Origin: Anaerolineae bacterium
GTDB taxonomy: Bacteria; Chloroflexota; Anaerolineae; JACIWR01
Length of the DNA stretch: 42,640 bases
Reading direction: 5' to 3'
Assembly: GCA_024653325.1 (NCBI GenBank)
Contig: JANLFX010000021.1
Location: forward strand, 1-42,640
Below the pieces are notes generated by a model. It did no database searches. It was not told where the DNA came from and saw nothing but the letters and a program-made list of their open reading frames with translations. Positions 7,790 through 15,313 of this stretch are shown piece by piece; within the stretch, counting starts at the first letter, position 1; every line of letters begins with the position of its first letter. A program made the translations under genes and the position numbers.

Positions 7790-7800
7790 CACCTCTCATC

Positions 7801-8070
7801 CAAGCCCCTCACGCAGTGAGGGGTCGGTGACAGCTTCCCCACCTGCAGCGGGGGCTTCTCGCAAGCCCCTCACGCAGTGAGGGGTCAGTGACAGCTTCCC
7901 CGCCGTTGGCGAGGGCTTCTCGCAAGCCCCTCACGTAGTGAGGGGTCAGTGACGGCTCCCCCGCCGTTGGCGAGGGCTTCCCACAAGCCCCTCACGTAAT
8001 GAGGGGTCAGTGACGGCTCCCCCACAAGCTCAGCGGTGACGGCTCCCCCGCCTGCGGCGGGGGGCCTCAT
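7801..8070. repeat. 61-bp tandem hairpin array (family B, array 1)
   Basis: The hairpin CCCCTCAC-GCA-GTGAGGGG starts at 7805, 7866, 7927 and 7988, an exact 61-base period (some copies read GTA, or AATGAGGGG). Between them lies a second hairpin of the CCCCGCC...GGCGAGGGC type. From 8030 the pattern decays into a final CCCCCGCCTGCGGCGGGGG stem. It fills the whole gap between ftr and the deaminase gene. Related units are at 18128-18199 and 20921-21104. An open frame through it on the minus strand is a product of the repeat, not a gene. Confidence 0.9.
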
Positions 8071-8955
8071 CTAGCCCACAACCTCCCGCAAGTGAAACTG
8101 ATACTGCCCCAGGGTGCCGCCATAGTTGCCCGCCGAGATGCGCACCACTCCCGGCCGGCAGGCAGCGCGGATACCGACCCGCATCGCTTCTCGTATGGCC
8201 CACTCATTCAAGCCGTCAATCACGATCTCCAGCACAGAATTGACCCCCTCCGGCAGGGCGGACTCGGTCTGGCGGCGGATGGTGGGACAGTAGGCGGTGT
8301 TGGTCGAAGCGCGCAGGAATTTGTACCGCGAGGTCGTCTTGCTGCCGCTGCGCACAATGCCGCCGGGGAAGGGCATCACCACGCCCCTCACTTCCCGCAT
8401 CGCCTCCACGGCCCGCTCTGCAGCCTCCAGCGTGGCCTGCTGACTTTCCCCCAGAATGAGGAAATTTCCACCGCCAATGGCCTTCTTGATGCCGAAGCTC
8501 TCTTCCACCAGGAACTCACTCTCCATCACCGGTATGCGCCAGAATCTCCGCCCCCCAATGAGCTTGCTTATCTGGAAGCCGTCGCCAAAGTAACGCAACG
8601 AACCACCGATTTTCAACTTCTCCTCGCTCTCCAAACCGTTGAAGCAGGCCGTGGTGGGACAGGTCATTATACACTGGCCCACCCGCCGCATCAACTGGTC
8701 CTCCATCGCCTTGGGCCCCATGGTGAACACCAGGATGCTGACCCCTGGCCGACCGTCGGGGGTCTCGTTTGCCGAGATCGTCCCTTCGATACCCGCTTCG
8801 GCCCCACAGGCGATAACGGATGTGGCGAAGCCGGTGGCCACCTGAGCCGCCGTCAAGGCCCATTTCTCGTTCGCGGCGGTGATGATCAACCGCGCTGCGC
8901 GCATCTTAAAAGCCTCGGCGAAAGTATCCTCGATTTCAACGCCGTTGATATACAT
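8071..8955 (-). CDS. ftr: formylmethanofuran:tetrahydromethanopterin formyltransferase
   Basis: The 294-residue length and sequence match Ftr along its whole length: MYINGVEIEDTFAEAF start, FATSVIACGAEAGIE, NETPDGRPG, GQCIMTCPTTACF and the terminal SAGNYGGTLGQYQFHL. It moves the formyl group between formyl-methanofuran and N5 of H4MPT; no redox cofactor is needed. The ATG follows GGAGGTGA with ideal spacing. In methylotrophs the same protein (FhcD) is a subunit of the hydrolytic Fhc complex; the presence of FwdD and a metal-binding FwdB here suggests it acts as a free transferase, as in archaea. Confidence 0.95.
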   Translation of the reverse strand: MYINGVEIEDTFAEAFKMRAARLIITAANEKWALTAAQVATGFATSVIACGAEAGIEGTISANETPDGRPGVSILVFTMGPKAMEDQLMRRVGQCIMTCPTTACFNGLESEEKLKIGGSLRYFGDGFQISKLIGGRRFWRIPVMESEFLVEESFGIKKAIGGGNFLILGESQQATLEAAERAVEAMREVRGVVMPFPGGIVRSGSKTTSRYKFLRASTNTAYCPTIRRQTESALPEGVNSVLEIVIDGLNEWAIREAMRVGIRAACRPGVVRISAGNYGGTLGQYQFHLREVVG

Positions 8956-8990
8956 TGTTCGTCACCTCCATCCTGATACCCTTCCCCCTC

Positions 8991-10070
8991 TCACCTCCGC
9001 CTCAGGGCCTCGGCTCCGGCGACGTAGAGGTGATCCAATACCGTACCTCGCGCCTCGCGGAGCCGCATGACTTCCACCAGCGTCTTGTGGGCACCCCCCG
9101 CCAGCCCCTCGGCGATCAGGGCTGCTCCCTGCGCCGCCTCTTTCGCCACCTGAGCAAAGCCCTCCACCCGCTGCACCGGAGCAAAACGAGACAGACGACG
9201 AACCACCTCCTGGTGGATCTCCGGGATGCGACAAAGACGTCCGGCCAACAGAATCTCCCGTGCTGCCGGCACGATGCTCATCTCAGCAGCTACGCTTTTG
9301 ACCAGGCCCTCCATGAAAGCGTCCCAGGCCATCTGGCTTCGCTCATCATCGTGGGTTGCCAGTTCCTGTGGTGATAGGTCCGGCTGTCCGGCGATGTAGG
9401 CCACGCCACCGGAGCAGAGCACTTCCTTGTGGAAATCGCCCAGCAGATAAGCCAGCTCGCCGTCCATGGCCCCCAAAGCCTGATAACCCAGACTACCCGA
9501 GGTGCCTCCCAGGCCGTCCACTATCTGCCCCCCCTCCACGGCAATCACCGCCGTGAAAGCCCCGCCCAACTCCAGGTAGATAAACGAGGTCTTCTCATAG
9601 GCGATGCCCAGACGCCGGGCCTGGTCATAGATGCCCAGAGCTACAGAACACAGCTTGTCGGCGGTGCCCATGTCAATGCGGTTGACCTTGCGGTGCTCCG
9701 GCACGGTGGGCAGGTGGATGACGGCCGGCGCGAAGTGGATGGGCAGGCCACTCTCTTGCAGCAGGTGGAGCATCTCGCGCATCCCGCCGATGACGGCGGT
9801 CCGCCCGCGATCTCGTCTCTCGCTGAGGACCGCCAGCTCTATATCCCGCTCGCTGAGGTCCTGGGCGCGCACCCAGGGCAGACCATAACCCGAGGGGCCG
9901 ACGATCATGTCTACCGGCGCGTGCGATTGCAGCAGGTCCACCAGCAGGCGAGGCTCGGCAGCGAGCCGCGCGGTGGGGATGCTGGTATCAAGGAAAACTT
10001 GTTCCCCCTGCAGGCCACACAGGTCAAAGCTCACCGTACCCGGATCAATGCCAATGGCGCGTACGCTCAT
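8991..10070 (-). CDS. DUF1464 family ASKHA-fold kinase-like protein
   Basis: The 359-residue product opens with RAIGIDPGTVSFDLCGL, a phosphate-1 loop of the sugar kinase/Hsp70 superfamily, and has a second ATP-site block FIYLELGGAFTAVIAVEGG and an ILLAGRLCRIPE adenosine-loop region. The pattern matches DUF1464, a mostly archaeal family once predicted to be butyrate kinase-like; I assign it from memory of the family start. Its position between the dihydropteroate-synthase-like gene and ftr suggests phosphorylation of a methanofuran or methanopterin precursor, but that is inference. It differs from the hydantoinase-like MfnF proteins often seen in such clusters. Confidence 0.72.
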   Translation of the reverse strand: MSVRAIGIDPGTVSFDLCGLQGEQVFLDTSIPTARLAAEPRLLVDLLQSHAPVDMIVGPSGYGLPWVRAQDLSERDIELAVLSERRDRGRTAVIGGMREMLHLLQESGLPIHFAPAVIHLPTVPEHRKVNRIDMGTADKLCSVALGIYDQARRLGIAYEKTSFIYLELGGAFTAVIAVEGGQIVDGLGGTSGSLGYQALGAMDGELAYLLGDFHKEVLCSGGVAYIAGQPDLSPQELATHDDERSQMAWDAFMEGLVKSVAAEMSIVPAAREILLAGRLCRIPEIHQEVVRRLSRFAPVQRVEGFAQVAKEAAQGAALIAEGLAGGAHKTLVEVMRLREARGTVLDHLYVAGAEALRRR

Positions 10071-10108
10071 CGGATCGTCCCTCGTCCCATAGGGCGACGC
10101 ATGGGTGG

Positions 10109-11422
10109 CTACAAATACCCCCAGCGTAGCTCCTCTTCCTGGATATACTTCTTCCCCAGGCGCAAGGCCAGAGCCGCCCGTTCCAGCTCCCGGCCCAGGT
10201 AAAAAGCATGGGACGCTTCATCCACGCCGAGTTGGGCGAAGATTTCATCCGGGCTGGTACCACGAATGAAGACATCGCGGTTGAAGACGTATATCCAGCG
10301 GTCATCGGTGAAGATGCGAAAGTTGCGATCGCGTATCTGCTGATGTAGATGCCGCAGCTCCGCCTCGGTGTAATGCTCGTGCGGAGGGTCCTTCACCGTG
10401 ATCAGGCTGTCGTCTATCTCTTTGGGCAACACCCGGTTCTGATGGGCATAATACATCAATTTGCGAGCCAGGTCCAATTCGCGCACCGCCCCCCGCGTCC
10501 AACTGATGACCTCGGTGGTGAGCACGTAGTCTATCCCCAACTCGGTGATGATCCCGGCCATGAGCGCGTTGATGCCCGTGCTGTCCGCGTCGGTCAACTC
10601 GGTGAGATTGCCCAACCCCATGAGCATCTCGGCCTCAGGGTGACGCCGTCGCGTTTCGTAGAAGCGATGCAGCGACTCGGTGAAGCCAAAGCTGAGCGGG
10701 TCCAGGATGGGGTCTATCACGTAAGGCACGCCCCACTCCTCCAGTTGGGCGATGTTGCGTTCCAGCGACTCCAGGCCCTCACCGAAATCGGGGATGACCA
10801 CCACCCTGCAGCGCAAGCGGGGGGCCAGGTCCATGTTCCGCGAGTTGATGCTGAGCAGTAAGTCCACACCGGCCTCGTCGGCGCGGAGGATAGTCTCCTG
10901 ATCAAACGTGTCCAGGCTGACGGTGAAGCCGCGTTCCTTCAGCCCCGTCACGACCTCGCCCACATTGGGGAACCCGCCATCCACAGGACAGCCCAGGTCA
11001 ATAATATCCGCCCCGCTGGCGCGATAGTACTCGGCCCGCTCCAGGATGTCCGCCCAAGACATGCGGTAGGCATCCACTATCTCGGCCAGGATTTTCACCC
11101 GGTACTCGCCGTAACCCTCGCGGATCCGCTCACGACCAAAGAAAACGGGCAGGTCCTTCAAGTCCTTGGGGCCGCGCACCACAGGCACGCCCACCCGCTC
11201 CTCGATGACGGACAAATCGCCCTGACACAGACCGGGGATCATCACCTGACGACAGCCGTGGGCGTGGGGCAAATGGCTGGCCACCCAGCGGGTGTTCATC
11301 AGCGCGGCCACGGAGATGTTCAACACCGCCATCTCATACTCGAAATCGGGAGCCATCCTCTCCAAGGTAGCGGTCAGGGCCTCGGCGGCCAGCTTACCGG
11401 TCACAAATAAGTACTCAGGCAT
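10109..11422 (-). CDS. dihydropteroate synthase-like protein (DUF6513 + pterin-binding + DUF4346 layout)
   Basis: The 437-residue protein has three parts: an N-terminal domain (~1-125) starting YLFVTGKLAAEAL, a central TIM-barrel segment (~145-300) with the DHPS-like GADIIDLGCPVDGG and SLDTFD blocks, and a C-terminal domain (~365-437) ending with YLGRELERAALAL and YIQEEELRWGY. This is the archaeal DHPS-related type (TIGR00284-like), found in organisms lacking a bacterial FolP. The expected role is in H4MPT synthesis, joining the pterin pyrophosphate to the ribofuranosyl-aniline unit, but that activity is inferred from the barrel and the neighbours. The ATG at 11422 has a weak GGTGG upstream. 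A family A repeat separates it from the PTPS gene. Confidence 0.83.
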   Translation of the reverse strand: MPEYLFVTGKLAAEALTATLERMAPDFEYEMAVLNISVAALMNTRWVASHLPHAHGCRQVMIPGLCQGDLSVIEERVGVPVVRGPKDLKDLPVFFGRERIREGYGEYRVKILAEIVDAYRMSWADILERAEYYRASGADIIDLGCPVDGGFPNVGEVVTGLKERGFTVSLDTFDQETILRADEAGVDLLLSINSRNMDLAPRLRCRVVVIPDFGEGLESLERNIAQLEEWGVPYVIDPILDPLSFGFTESLHRFYETRRRHPEAEMLMGLGNLTELTDADSTGINALMAGIITELGIDYVLTTEVISWTRGAVRELDLARKLMYYAHQNRVLPKEIDDSLITVKDPPHEHYTEAELRHLHQQIRDRNFRIFTDDRWIYVFNRDVFIRGTSPDEIFAQLGVDEASHAFYLGRELERAALALRLGKKYIQEEELRWGYL

Positions 11423-11457
11423 CTCTAGCCACCTTCATAAACAATGAGTCCAGCTTT

Positions 11458-11564
11458 CACCGCCGAGGCCGCAGAGCACGCAGAGAGAAAAATAGAGAAA
11501 GCTCTGCGCCCTCTGCGTGCTCTGCGGTGAGACCGGGCCATCGGTTTGAGGCAAAGCCTCGCTA
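11458..11564. repeat. dispersed hairpin repeat family A, copy 2
   Basis: This copy matches 1051-1160 almost base for base: the same GAGCACGCAGAG / CTCTGCGTGCTC arms (hairpin 11458-11529), the same AATAGAGAAAGCTCTGCGCC loop side and the same tail to CTCGCTAG. It lies inside the C1 operon between the DHPS-like and PTPS genes. At 12103-12176, just upstream of the PTPS gene, a degenerate piece with similar GCGCTCT...TCTGCGGTG wording can be seen. Confidence 0.75.
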
Positions 11565-11579
11565 GGGCCCCTTGAACCC

Positions 11580-12080
11580 TTACGACGGAGAAGGACTGCC
11601 GAACAACGGTTTGCGATAGAAAGCTGTTTGGCCGGGCGCTTCCTCCACGCCCACGGTGATGGCCGTGAGATTCGATGCCTCATGCTCGCTCAAGGCTGCC
11701 AGGAACTGGCCGCAGATGTACTCCGCCAATCGCTCGGCGGTGATGCTGTCTACCGGCAGGGGCAGCACATCGGTGGCGGGCAGCACGTAGCGCCGGTTCT
11801 CAAAACGAATCTCCCACTCGTCCTCAGTCCTTTTGATGCTGAAATCCGCGCTCAACTCAGGCAGCAAGAAACGATGGTCCAGCTCATCGCAAATCCGGCG
11901 CATTATCCCCTTGAGAGCGACGAAGTCGAAGACATAGCGATCCTGGGTCAGTTCGCCCTCCAACTCTACCGATACTCCGTAGTTATGACCGTGCAGCCGC
12001 TCGCACTTGCCGGCGAACAAGATAAAGTGAGCAGCGCTGAAACGCAAATTTCCTCGTTCTACGACAACTCGATACACCAA
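11580..12080 (-). CDS. 6-pyruvoyltetrahydropterin synthase / QueD family (COG0720), CExxHGH type
   Basis: The 166-residue protein has the zinc ligands His18 and the HGH pair His30/His32, preceded by Cys26-Glu27, giving the motif CExxHGH. In this family the Cys form (CxxxHGH) makes pyruvoyl- or carboxy-tetrahydropterin, while the ExxHGH form (PTPS-III) cleaves dihydroneopterin triphosphate to 6-hydroxymethyldihydropterin, replacing the FolB aldolase. This protein has both residues. Next to a FolK-MptA fusion, and with no aldolase gene in the window, a role in supplying 6-hydroxymethylpterin for H4MPT is likely. Queuosine synthesis is the alternative. Start is a TTG at 12080 (AAGGAG 6 bases upstream); a GTG follows at 12077. 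Confidence 0.87.
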   Translation of the reverse strand: MVYRVVVERGNLRFSAAHFILFAGKCERLHGHNYGVSVELEGELTQDRYVFDFVALKGIMRRICDELDHRFLLPELSADFSIKRTEDEWEIRFENRRYVLPATDVLPLPVDSITAERLAEYICGQFLAALSEHEASNLTAITVGVEEAPGQTAFYRKPLFGSPSPS

Positions 12081-12178
12081 TCTACTCCTTCCCCGTCATC
12101 ATGGTCTACCGCCCTGCGCTCTCGGCGTTCTCCGCGGTGCAAATCTCTAGTCGCGCTATGGAAAGCGCGGCTACAAGC

Positions 12179-13633
12179 CTATCCTTCCAGCCACTCTTCC
12201 AAAGTGGTATGCCGCAACCTGTACTCGCCCCCCAGAATCTCCCGCCGGATCTCACCCAGCGTCCCGTAGCGCTCGGCGAAAGCATTGTGTTGATGGATGC
12301 TCTCCAGGTTCTCCTGCTTGGCCAGCACAAAAGCCCCGTCGGGCAAGTCGGGGTAGACCTCCACCACGTTGCGTAACATCTCCCGCACCACATCCTCCAC
12401 GAAACGAGGATTGCGGTGAGCCTTGTTGACCAGGAAGAACTCGTCTGGACGCTTGAGCAGTTCGTAGGTCTCCGAACTCATGGAGGCTTCCACGATGTGC
12501 ACCAGATTCTCGGCCCGCACCCGCTGCTCTGAACCGATCAACAGCGTGCCCCGCCCCCGCTGATTGTGAGAAGCGATGGGCAATACATCCAGGATGCGTC
12601 CCGCCTCCTCCTCGGAAAAGCCCTCCTCCAGCAGCAGTTCCCTGGAATAGCTGCGGACCATATCCTGAGCGCAGGGACACGCCGTGATGCCATCTACCTC
12701 CACCCCCACCAGCCGCCTGGTGCGCTCCCCGTCGCTGGCAGCGATGCCGATAAGAGTGTACAACTCCTCGACGCTCTTGCCGGTGACCGGAGTGACCTTC
12801 ATCATCGGATACTGGGCGCGGATGTGCACTTCGGAACGGGCGGCGCGCTGACTGCGGGCCACCTGTCGGGCCAGGCGCTCGGCCAGGGACTCGATGTCCG
12901 GCGAGGCCTCCAGGGAGATTTCCTCCACGAGGGTCTCCAGCACATCGCTGAAGCGAGACATGTGTACCCCTGCCTGCGCCGGATTCAGGTCGGCGAAGAG
13001 GTCCAGGGTGGCATAGAACAGCGTACCTCGCGCTCCATCCTCTATCTGAATGATGCGCCGCAAATTGGTGACGCCCACCCGGCTCAGGCTGATAGACACT
13101 GCCGGCCTCGCTTGCTGCACGTCGTGTTCCAGGCGCAGCTTCAGACTGCGCTCTACCCGCTCGACTCCCTCCCGGCCAACCCGCTTCAACAGCTCGGCCA
13201 CGGTCACGTTCAACACCGGATGCAGCAAATCGGGCGCGATCTCGGCCAGGGGCACCAGGACGAAAGCCCGGTCGTGCATGCGGGGATGGGGAATGGCCAG
13301 CTCCGGGGATTCCAGAACCAGGTCATCGTAGAAGATGATGTCCATGTCAATGGGGCGCGGCGCATTGCGGAAGGATTCGCGCCGCCCCATGCGCTTTTCA
13401 ATCCACTTCAGCAGGTGGAGCAACTCTTGTGGGGACAGCTCGGTCTCCAACTCGCAGGCGATGTTGAGAAACCTGGGCTGATCCAGGTAGCCCACCGGCT
13501 CGGTCTCGTAGAAAGAGGAGACCTTGATAATCGTTGTGCGCGCCTGGACGTACTGGAGTGCCTGCAGGATGTTACCCTGCCGATCTCCCAGATTAGCGCC
13601 CAGGCTCAGATATACGCGGTGCAAAACAGACAT
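12179..13633 (-). CDS. folK-mptA: fused hydroxymethylpterin pyrophosphokinase (FolK) and GTP cyclohydrolase MptA/FolE2-type
   Basis: The 484-residue protein joins two pterin enzymes. Residues ~1-160 are HPPK: VYLSLGANLGDRQGN, then VSSFYETEPVG, RFLNIACELET and the ATP/Mg loop RPIDMDIIFYDD. Residues ~170-484 are the COG1469 cyclohydrolase: DLNPAQAGVHMSRF, the metal-site TACPCAQDMV near residue 318, SHNQRG and the C-terminal NPRFVEDVVREM. MptA opens GTP to a dihydroneopterin cyclic phosphate; HPPK activates 6-hydroxymethylpterin. One chain therefore carries the first step and a late step of pterin synthesis. The start at 13633 is chosen because GGAGG lies 8 bases upstream; a longer frame to 13675 would run into the hairpin after fwdA. 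Confidence 0.92.
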   Translation of the reverse strand: MSVLHRVYLSLGANLGDRQGNILQALQYVQARTTIIKVSSFYETEPVGYLDQPRFLNIACELETELSPQELLHLLKWIEKRMGRRESFRNAPRPIDMDIIFYDDLVLESPELAIPHPRMHDRAFVLVPLAEIAPDLLHPVLNVTVAELLKRVGREGVERVERSLKLRLEHDVQQARPAVSISLSRVGVTNLRRIIQIEDGARGTLFYATLDLFADLNPAQAGVHMSRFSDVLETLVEEISLEASPDIESLAERLARQVARSQRAARSEVHIRAQYPMMKVTPVTGKSVEELYTLIGIAASDGERTRRLVGVEVDGITACPCAQDMVRSYSRELLLEEGFSEEEAGRILDVLPIASHNQRGRGTLLIGSEQRVRAENLVHIVEASMSSETYELLKRPDEFFLVNKAHRNPRFVEDVVREMLRNVVEVYPDLPDGAFVLAKQENLESIHQHNAFAERYGTLGEIRREILGGEYRLRHTTLEEWLEG

Positions 13634-13658
13634 AAAGCGGCCTCCTGCCGCAACCAAC

Positions 13659-13685
13659 GTAGGACGGGATGGCATCCCATCCTAC
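13659..13685. terminator. hairpin at the end of fwdA
   Basis: GTAGGACGGGATG pairs with CATCCCATCCTAC around the last codons of fwdA and the short gap before folK-mptA. No T-tract follows on the minus strand, so this is more likely a processing or stabilising stem, or a short repeat, than a true terminator. Confidence 0.4.
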
Positions 13686-15313
13686 GAACACGGCACCACC
13701 TCACCATGAGGCAAGTACTCCGGCGCCACTGGATAATTGTCGAAAGAGATGGTGTAGCACTCCTCGAAATGAGCGCGCAGGTCTCTTTCGATCCCCGGAT
13801 CGTAGGGCGGAGCCACGTACAAGGTGCGCCCCGGCAGCTCGCGCACGAGCTGCCCGTCGCGGACGACCACTTCACCACCCTTGAGCACATAATGGGGCCG
13901 GGCAAACATCTCTTCCTTGTCGTCCAGCTTGGCGTAGATGGTCACATCGGCATCGGCCCCCACACCCAGATGCCCCTTGTTTTTCAAACCCAGGGCGCGG
14001 GCCGTCCCCGCCCGGGTGATGATGGCGATCTCGTACAACGAATATTCGCGGTCCAACTCAGGGAGCAAAGCGCCCTTCTTGGCCCGGGGGTGAAGGCCTT
14101 CGCAAACCTCGGCGCGATAATCGCGGTCCATCAGCAGCTTGATCACCTGCGGGTAGCGGAAGAAAGGCCCCGCATTGGGGTGATCGGTGGTCAAGTAAAC
14201 CCGCCAGGGATCGTCAATCAGCAGGAACAGCTCCAGACCGATAAGCCACTGCACGGCGTTGAAGGGATTCTTGCGCTTGTACTGCATGGGCACCACCCCG
14301 CCGCCCGTCTCCCCCTCCACGTCGTCGTTAAGCCACTTATCACCAGTCAACTGATGCAGCCGGTACTGCAAAGGACCGTCGGAGGTCATGGTTGTGGCCG
14401 GACCGAAAATCACCTGGCCAACATCCACGGTGATGTTGGGGTGCTCATTGACCGCGCGGGCGACCTCGGCGGCGCCGGAACGCAGGCGCTTACCCGGCTT
14501 TCCGCCGTAGGACAGAAACTGCAAATGACAGAAATGGGCACGCCGCCCTTCCAGGGCCTCCATCATCTCCACGGTGGTGCGGGCGTTGCCCACCTGCCCC
14601 AGGTTGATGGCATGGATGTGAGGCACATGGGGCAACTTCAGCTCATCGTTGATCCAGGCCAGGGTGCTGACAATCTGGCGCGGCGTGACGCCGAAGCCGA
14701 TGACCTCGTCGTCTACCTCTTCCACGTTGCGGCCCCATTTCCAGTTCTCCACCCCGCCCGGATTGACGATTTTGATGGCGTAACCCTTACTGGCCCCCAG
14801 TAACCAGGCCACGTAATCGCGGGCTTTCTCCCGCTCCCCTTTGCGGATGCAGTCCATGATGAAATGATTGTTGCCCATGGTGATGAACACACCCTTGTCG
14901 AGAATAGGCGTGTCCTCCAGCTCCTCGTGGGTGTGACGGGCCACCAGGGGAGCGGTGGCCGCTTCCATCACCGTGGTGTAGCCCATCTCCGCGTACATGT
15001 AACCCGTCATGTAGGTAGTGGGCACGGTGTAACCAGACCCAGAACGGGTAAGAGTTGTCCGCGTGCGCACGTGGTCACGATGGTCTTCCGGGCGGAATTT
15101 GCGCCCGGCATTCACCTTAGCGCCGACGATGTGGCTGTGGATGTCCACCCCGCCAGGCATGACCACCAGGCCGGTGGCATCAATGATCTCCGCCTCCGCC
15201 CGTTCCACCTCGTCGGCGGAGACGATTTTTCCATCCTTAATCCAGATGTCCCGTATTTCACCGTTGATCCCGTTCTGGGGATCGTATACTTCGCCGTTGA
15301 TTATGCCGAGCAT
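13682..15313 (-). CDS. fwdA: formylmethanofuran dehydrogenase subunit A (amidohydrolase subunit)
   Basis: The 543-residue protein is a complete FwdA/FhcA. His59 and His61 (GVDIHSHIVG), Lys181 (GYAIKIVNPGG, the carboxylated lysine), the HIHAINLG histidine and Asp in YLTTDHPNAGPF reproduce the dinuclear metal site of the family. FwdA hydrolyses or condenses formate with methanofuran, receiving formate through a tunnel from FwdB. The ATG at 15313 has AGGTGA 5 bases upstream and overlaps fwdB by 13 bases; an in-frame upstream start at 15337 is less likely. Methylotroph FhcA is similar, so this subunit alone does not decide between dehydrogenase and hydrolase complexes. Confidence 0.95.
   Translation of the reverse strand: MLGIINGEVYDPQNGINGEIRDIWIKDGKIVSADEVERAEAEIIDATGLVVMPGGVDIHSHIVGAKVNAGRKFRPEDHRDHVRTRTTLTRSGSGYTVPTTYMTGYMYAEMGYTTVMEAATAPLVARHTHEELEDTPILDKGVFITMGNNHFIMDCIRKGEREKARDYVAWLLGASKGYAIKIVNPGGVENWKWGRNVEEVDDEVIGFGVTPRQIVSTLAWINDELKLPHVPHIHAINLGQVGNARTTVEMMEALEGRRAHFCHLQFLSYGGKPGKRLRSGAAEVARAVNEHPNITVDVGQVIFGPATTMTSDGPLQYRLHQLTGDKWLNDDVEGETGGGVVPMQYKRKNPFNAVQWLIGLELFLLIDDPWRVYLTTDHPNAGPFFRYPQVIKLLMDRDYRAEVCEGLHPRAKKGALLPELDREYSLYEIAIITRAGTARALGLKNKGHLGVGADADVTIYAKLDDKEEMFARPHYVLKGGEVVVRDGQLVRELPGRTLYVAPPYDPGIERDLRAHFEECYTISFDNYPVAPEYLPHGEVVPCS

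Noticed and set aside
7801-8070. Possible CRISPR array (regular 61-base period with palindromic repeats)
   Set aside because: The whole 61-base unit is repeated, with no unique spacers between repeats, and there are no cas genes in the window.
7885-8070. Small minus-strand open frame in the hairpin array
   Set aside because: Its sequence is repeat-encoded (the same peptide phrase recurs), as is that of the frame at 20855-21040; neither has independent support.
8991-10070. MfnF-type (hydantoinase-like) methanofuran synthase
   Set aside because: The N-terminal loop and later segments match DUF1464 better than the hydantoinase-like H4MPT-linked family, though both share the ASKHA fold.
12566-14803. 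Very long open frame (745 codons) on the plus strand across folK-mptA and fwdA
   Set aside because: It is antisense to two genes with complete catalytic motifs, has no ribosome site and shows the composition expected of a GC-rich mirror frame. The same holds for long plus-strand frames at 6172-7455, 25882-27150, 28676-30046 and 41231-42565.
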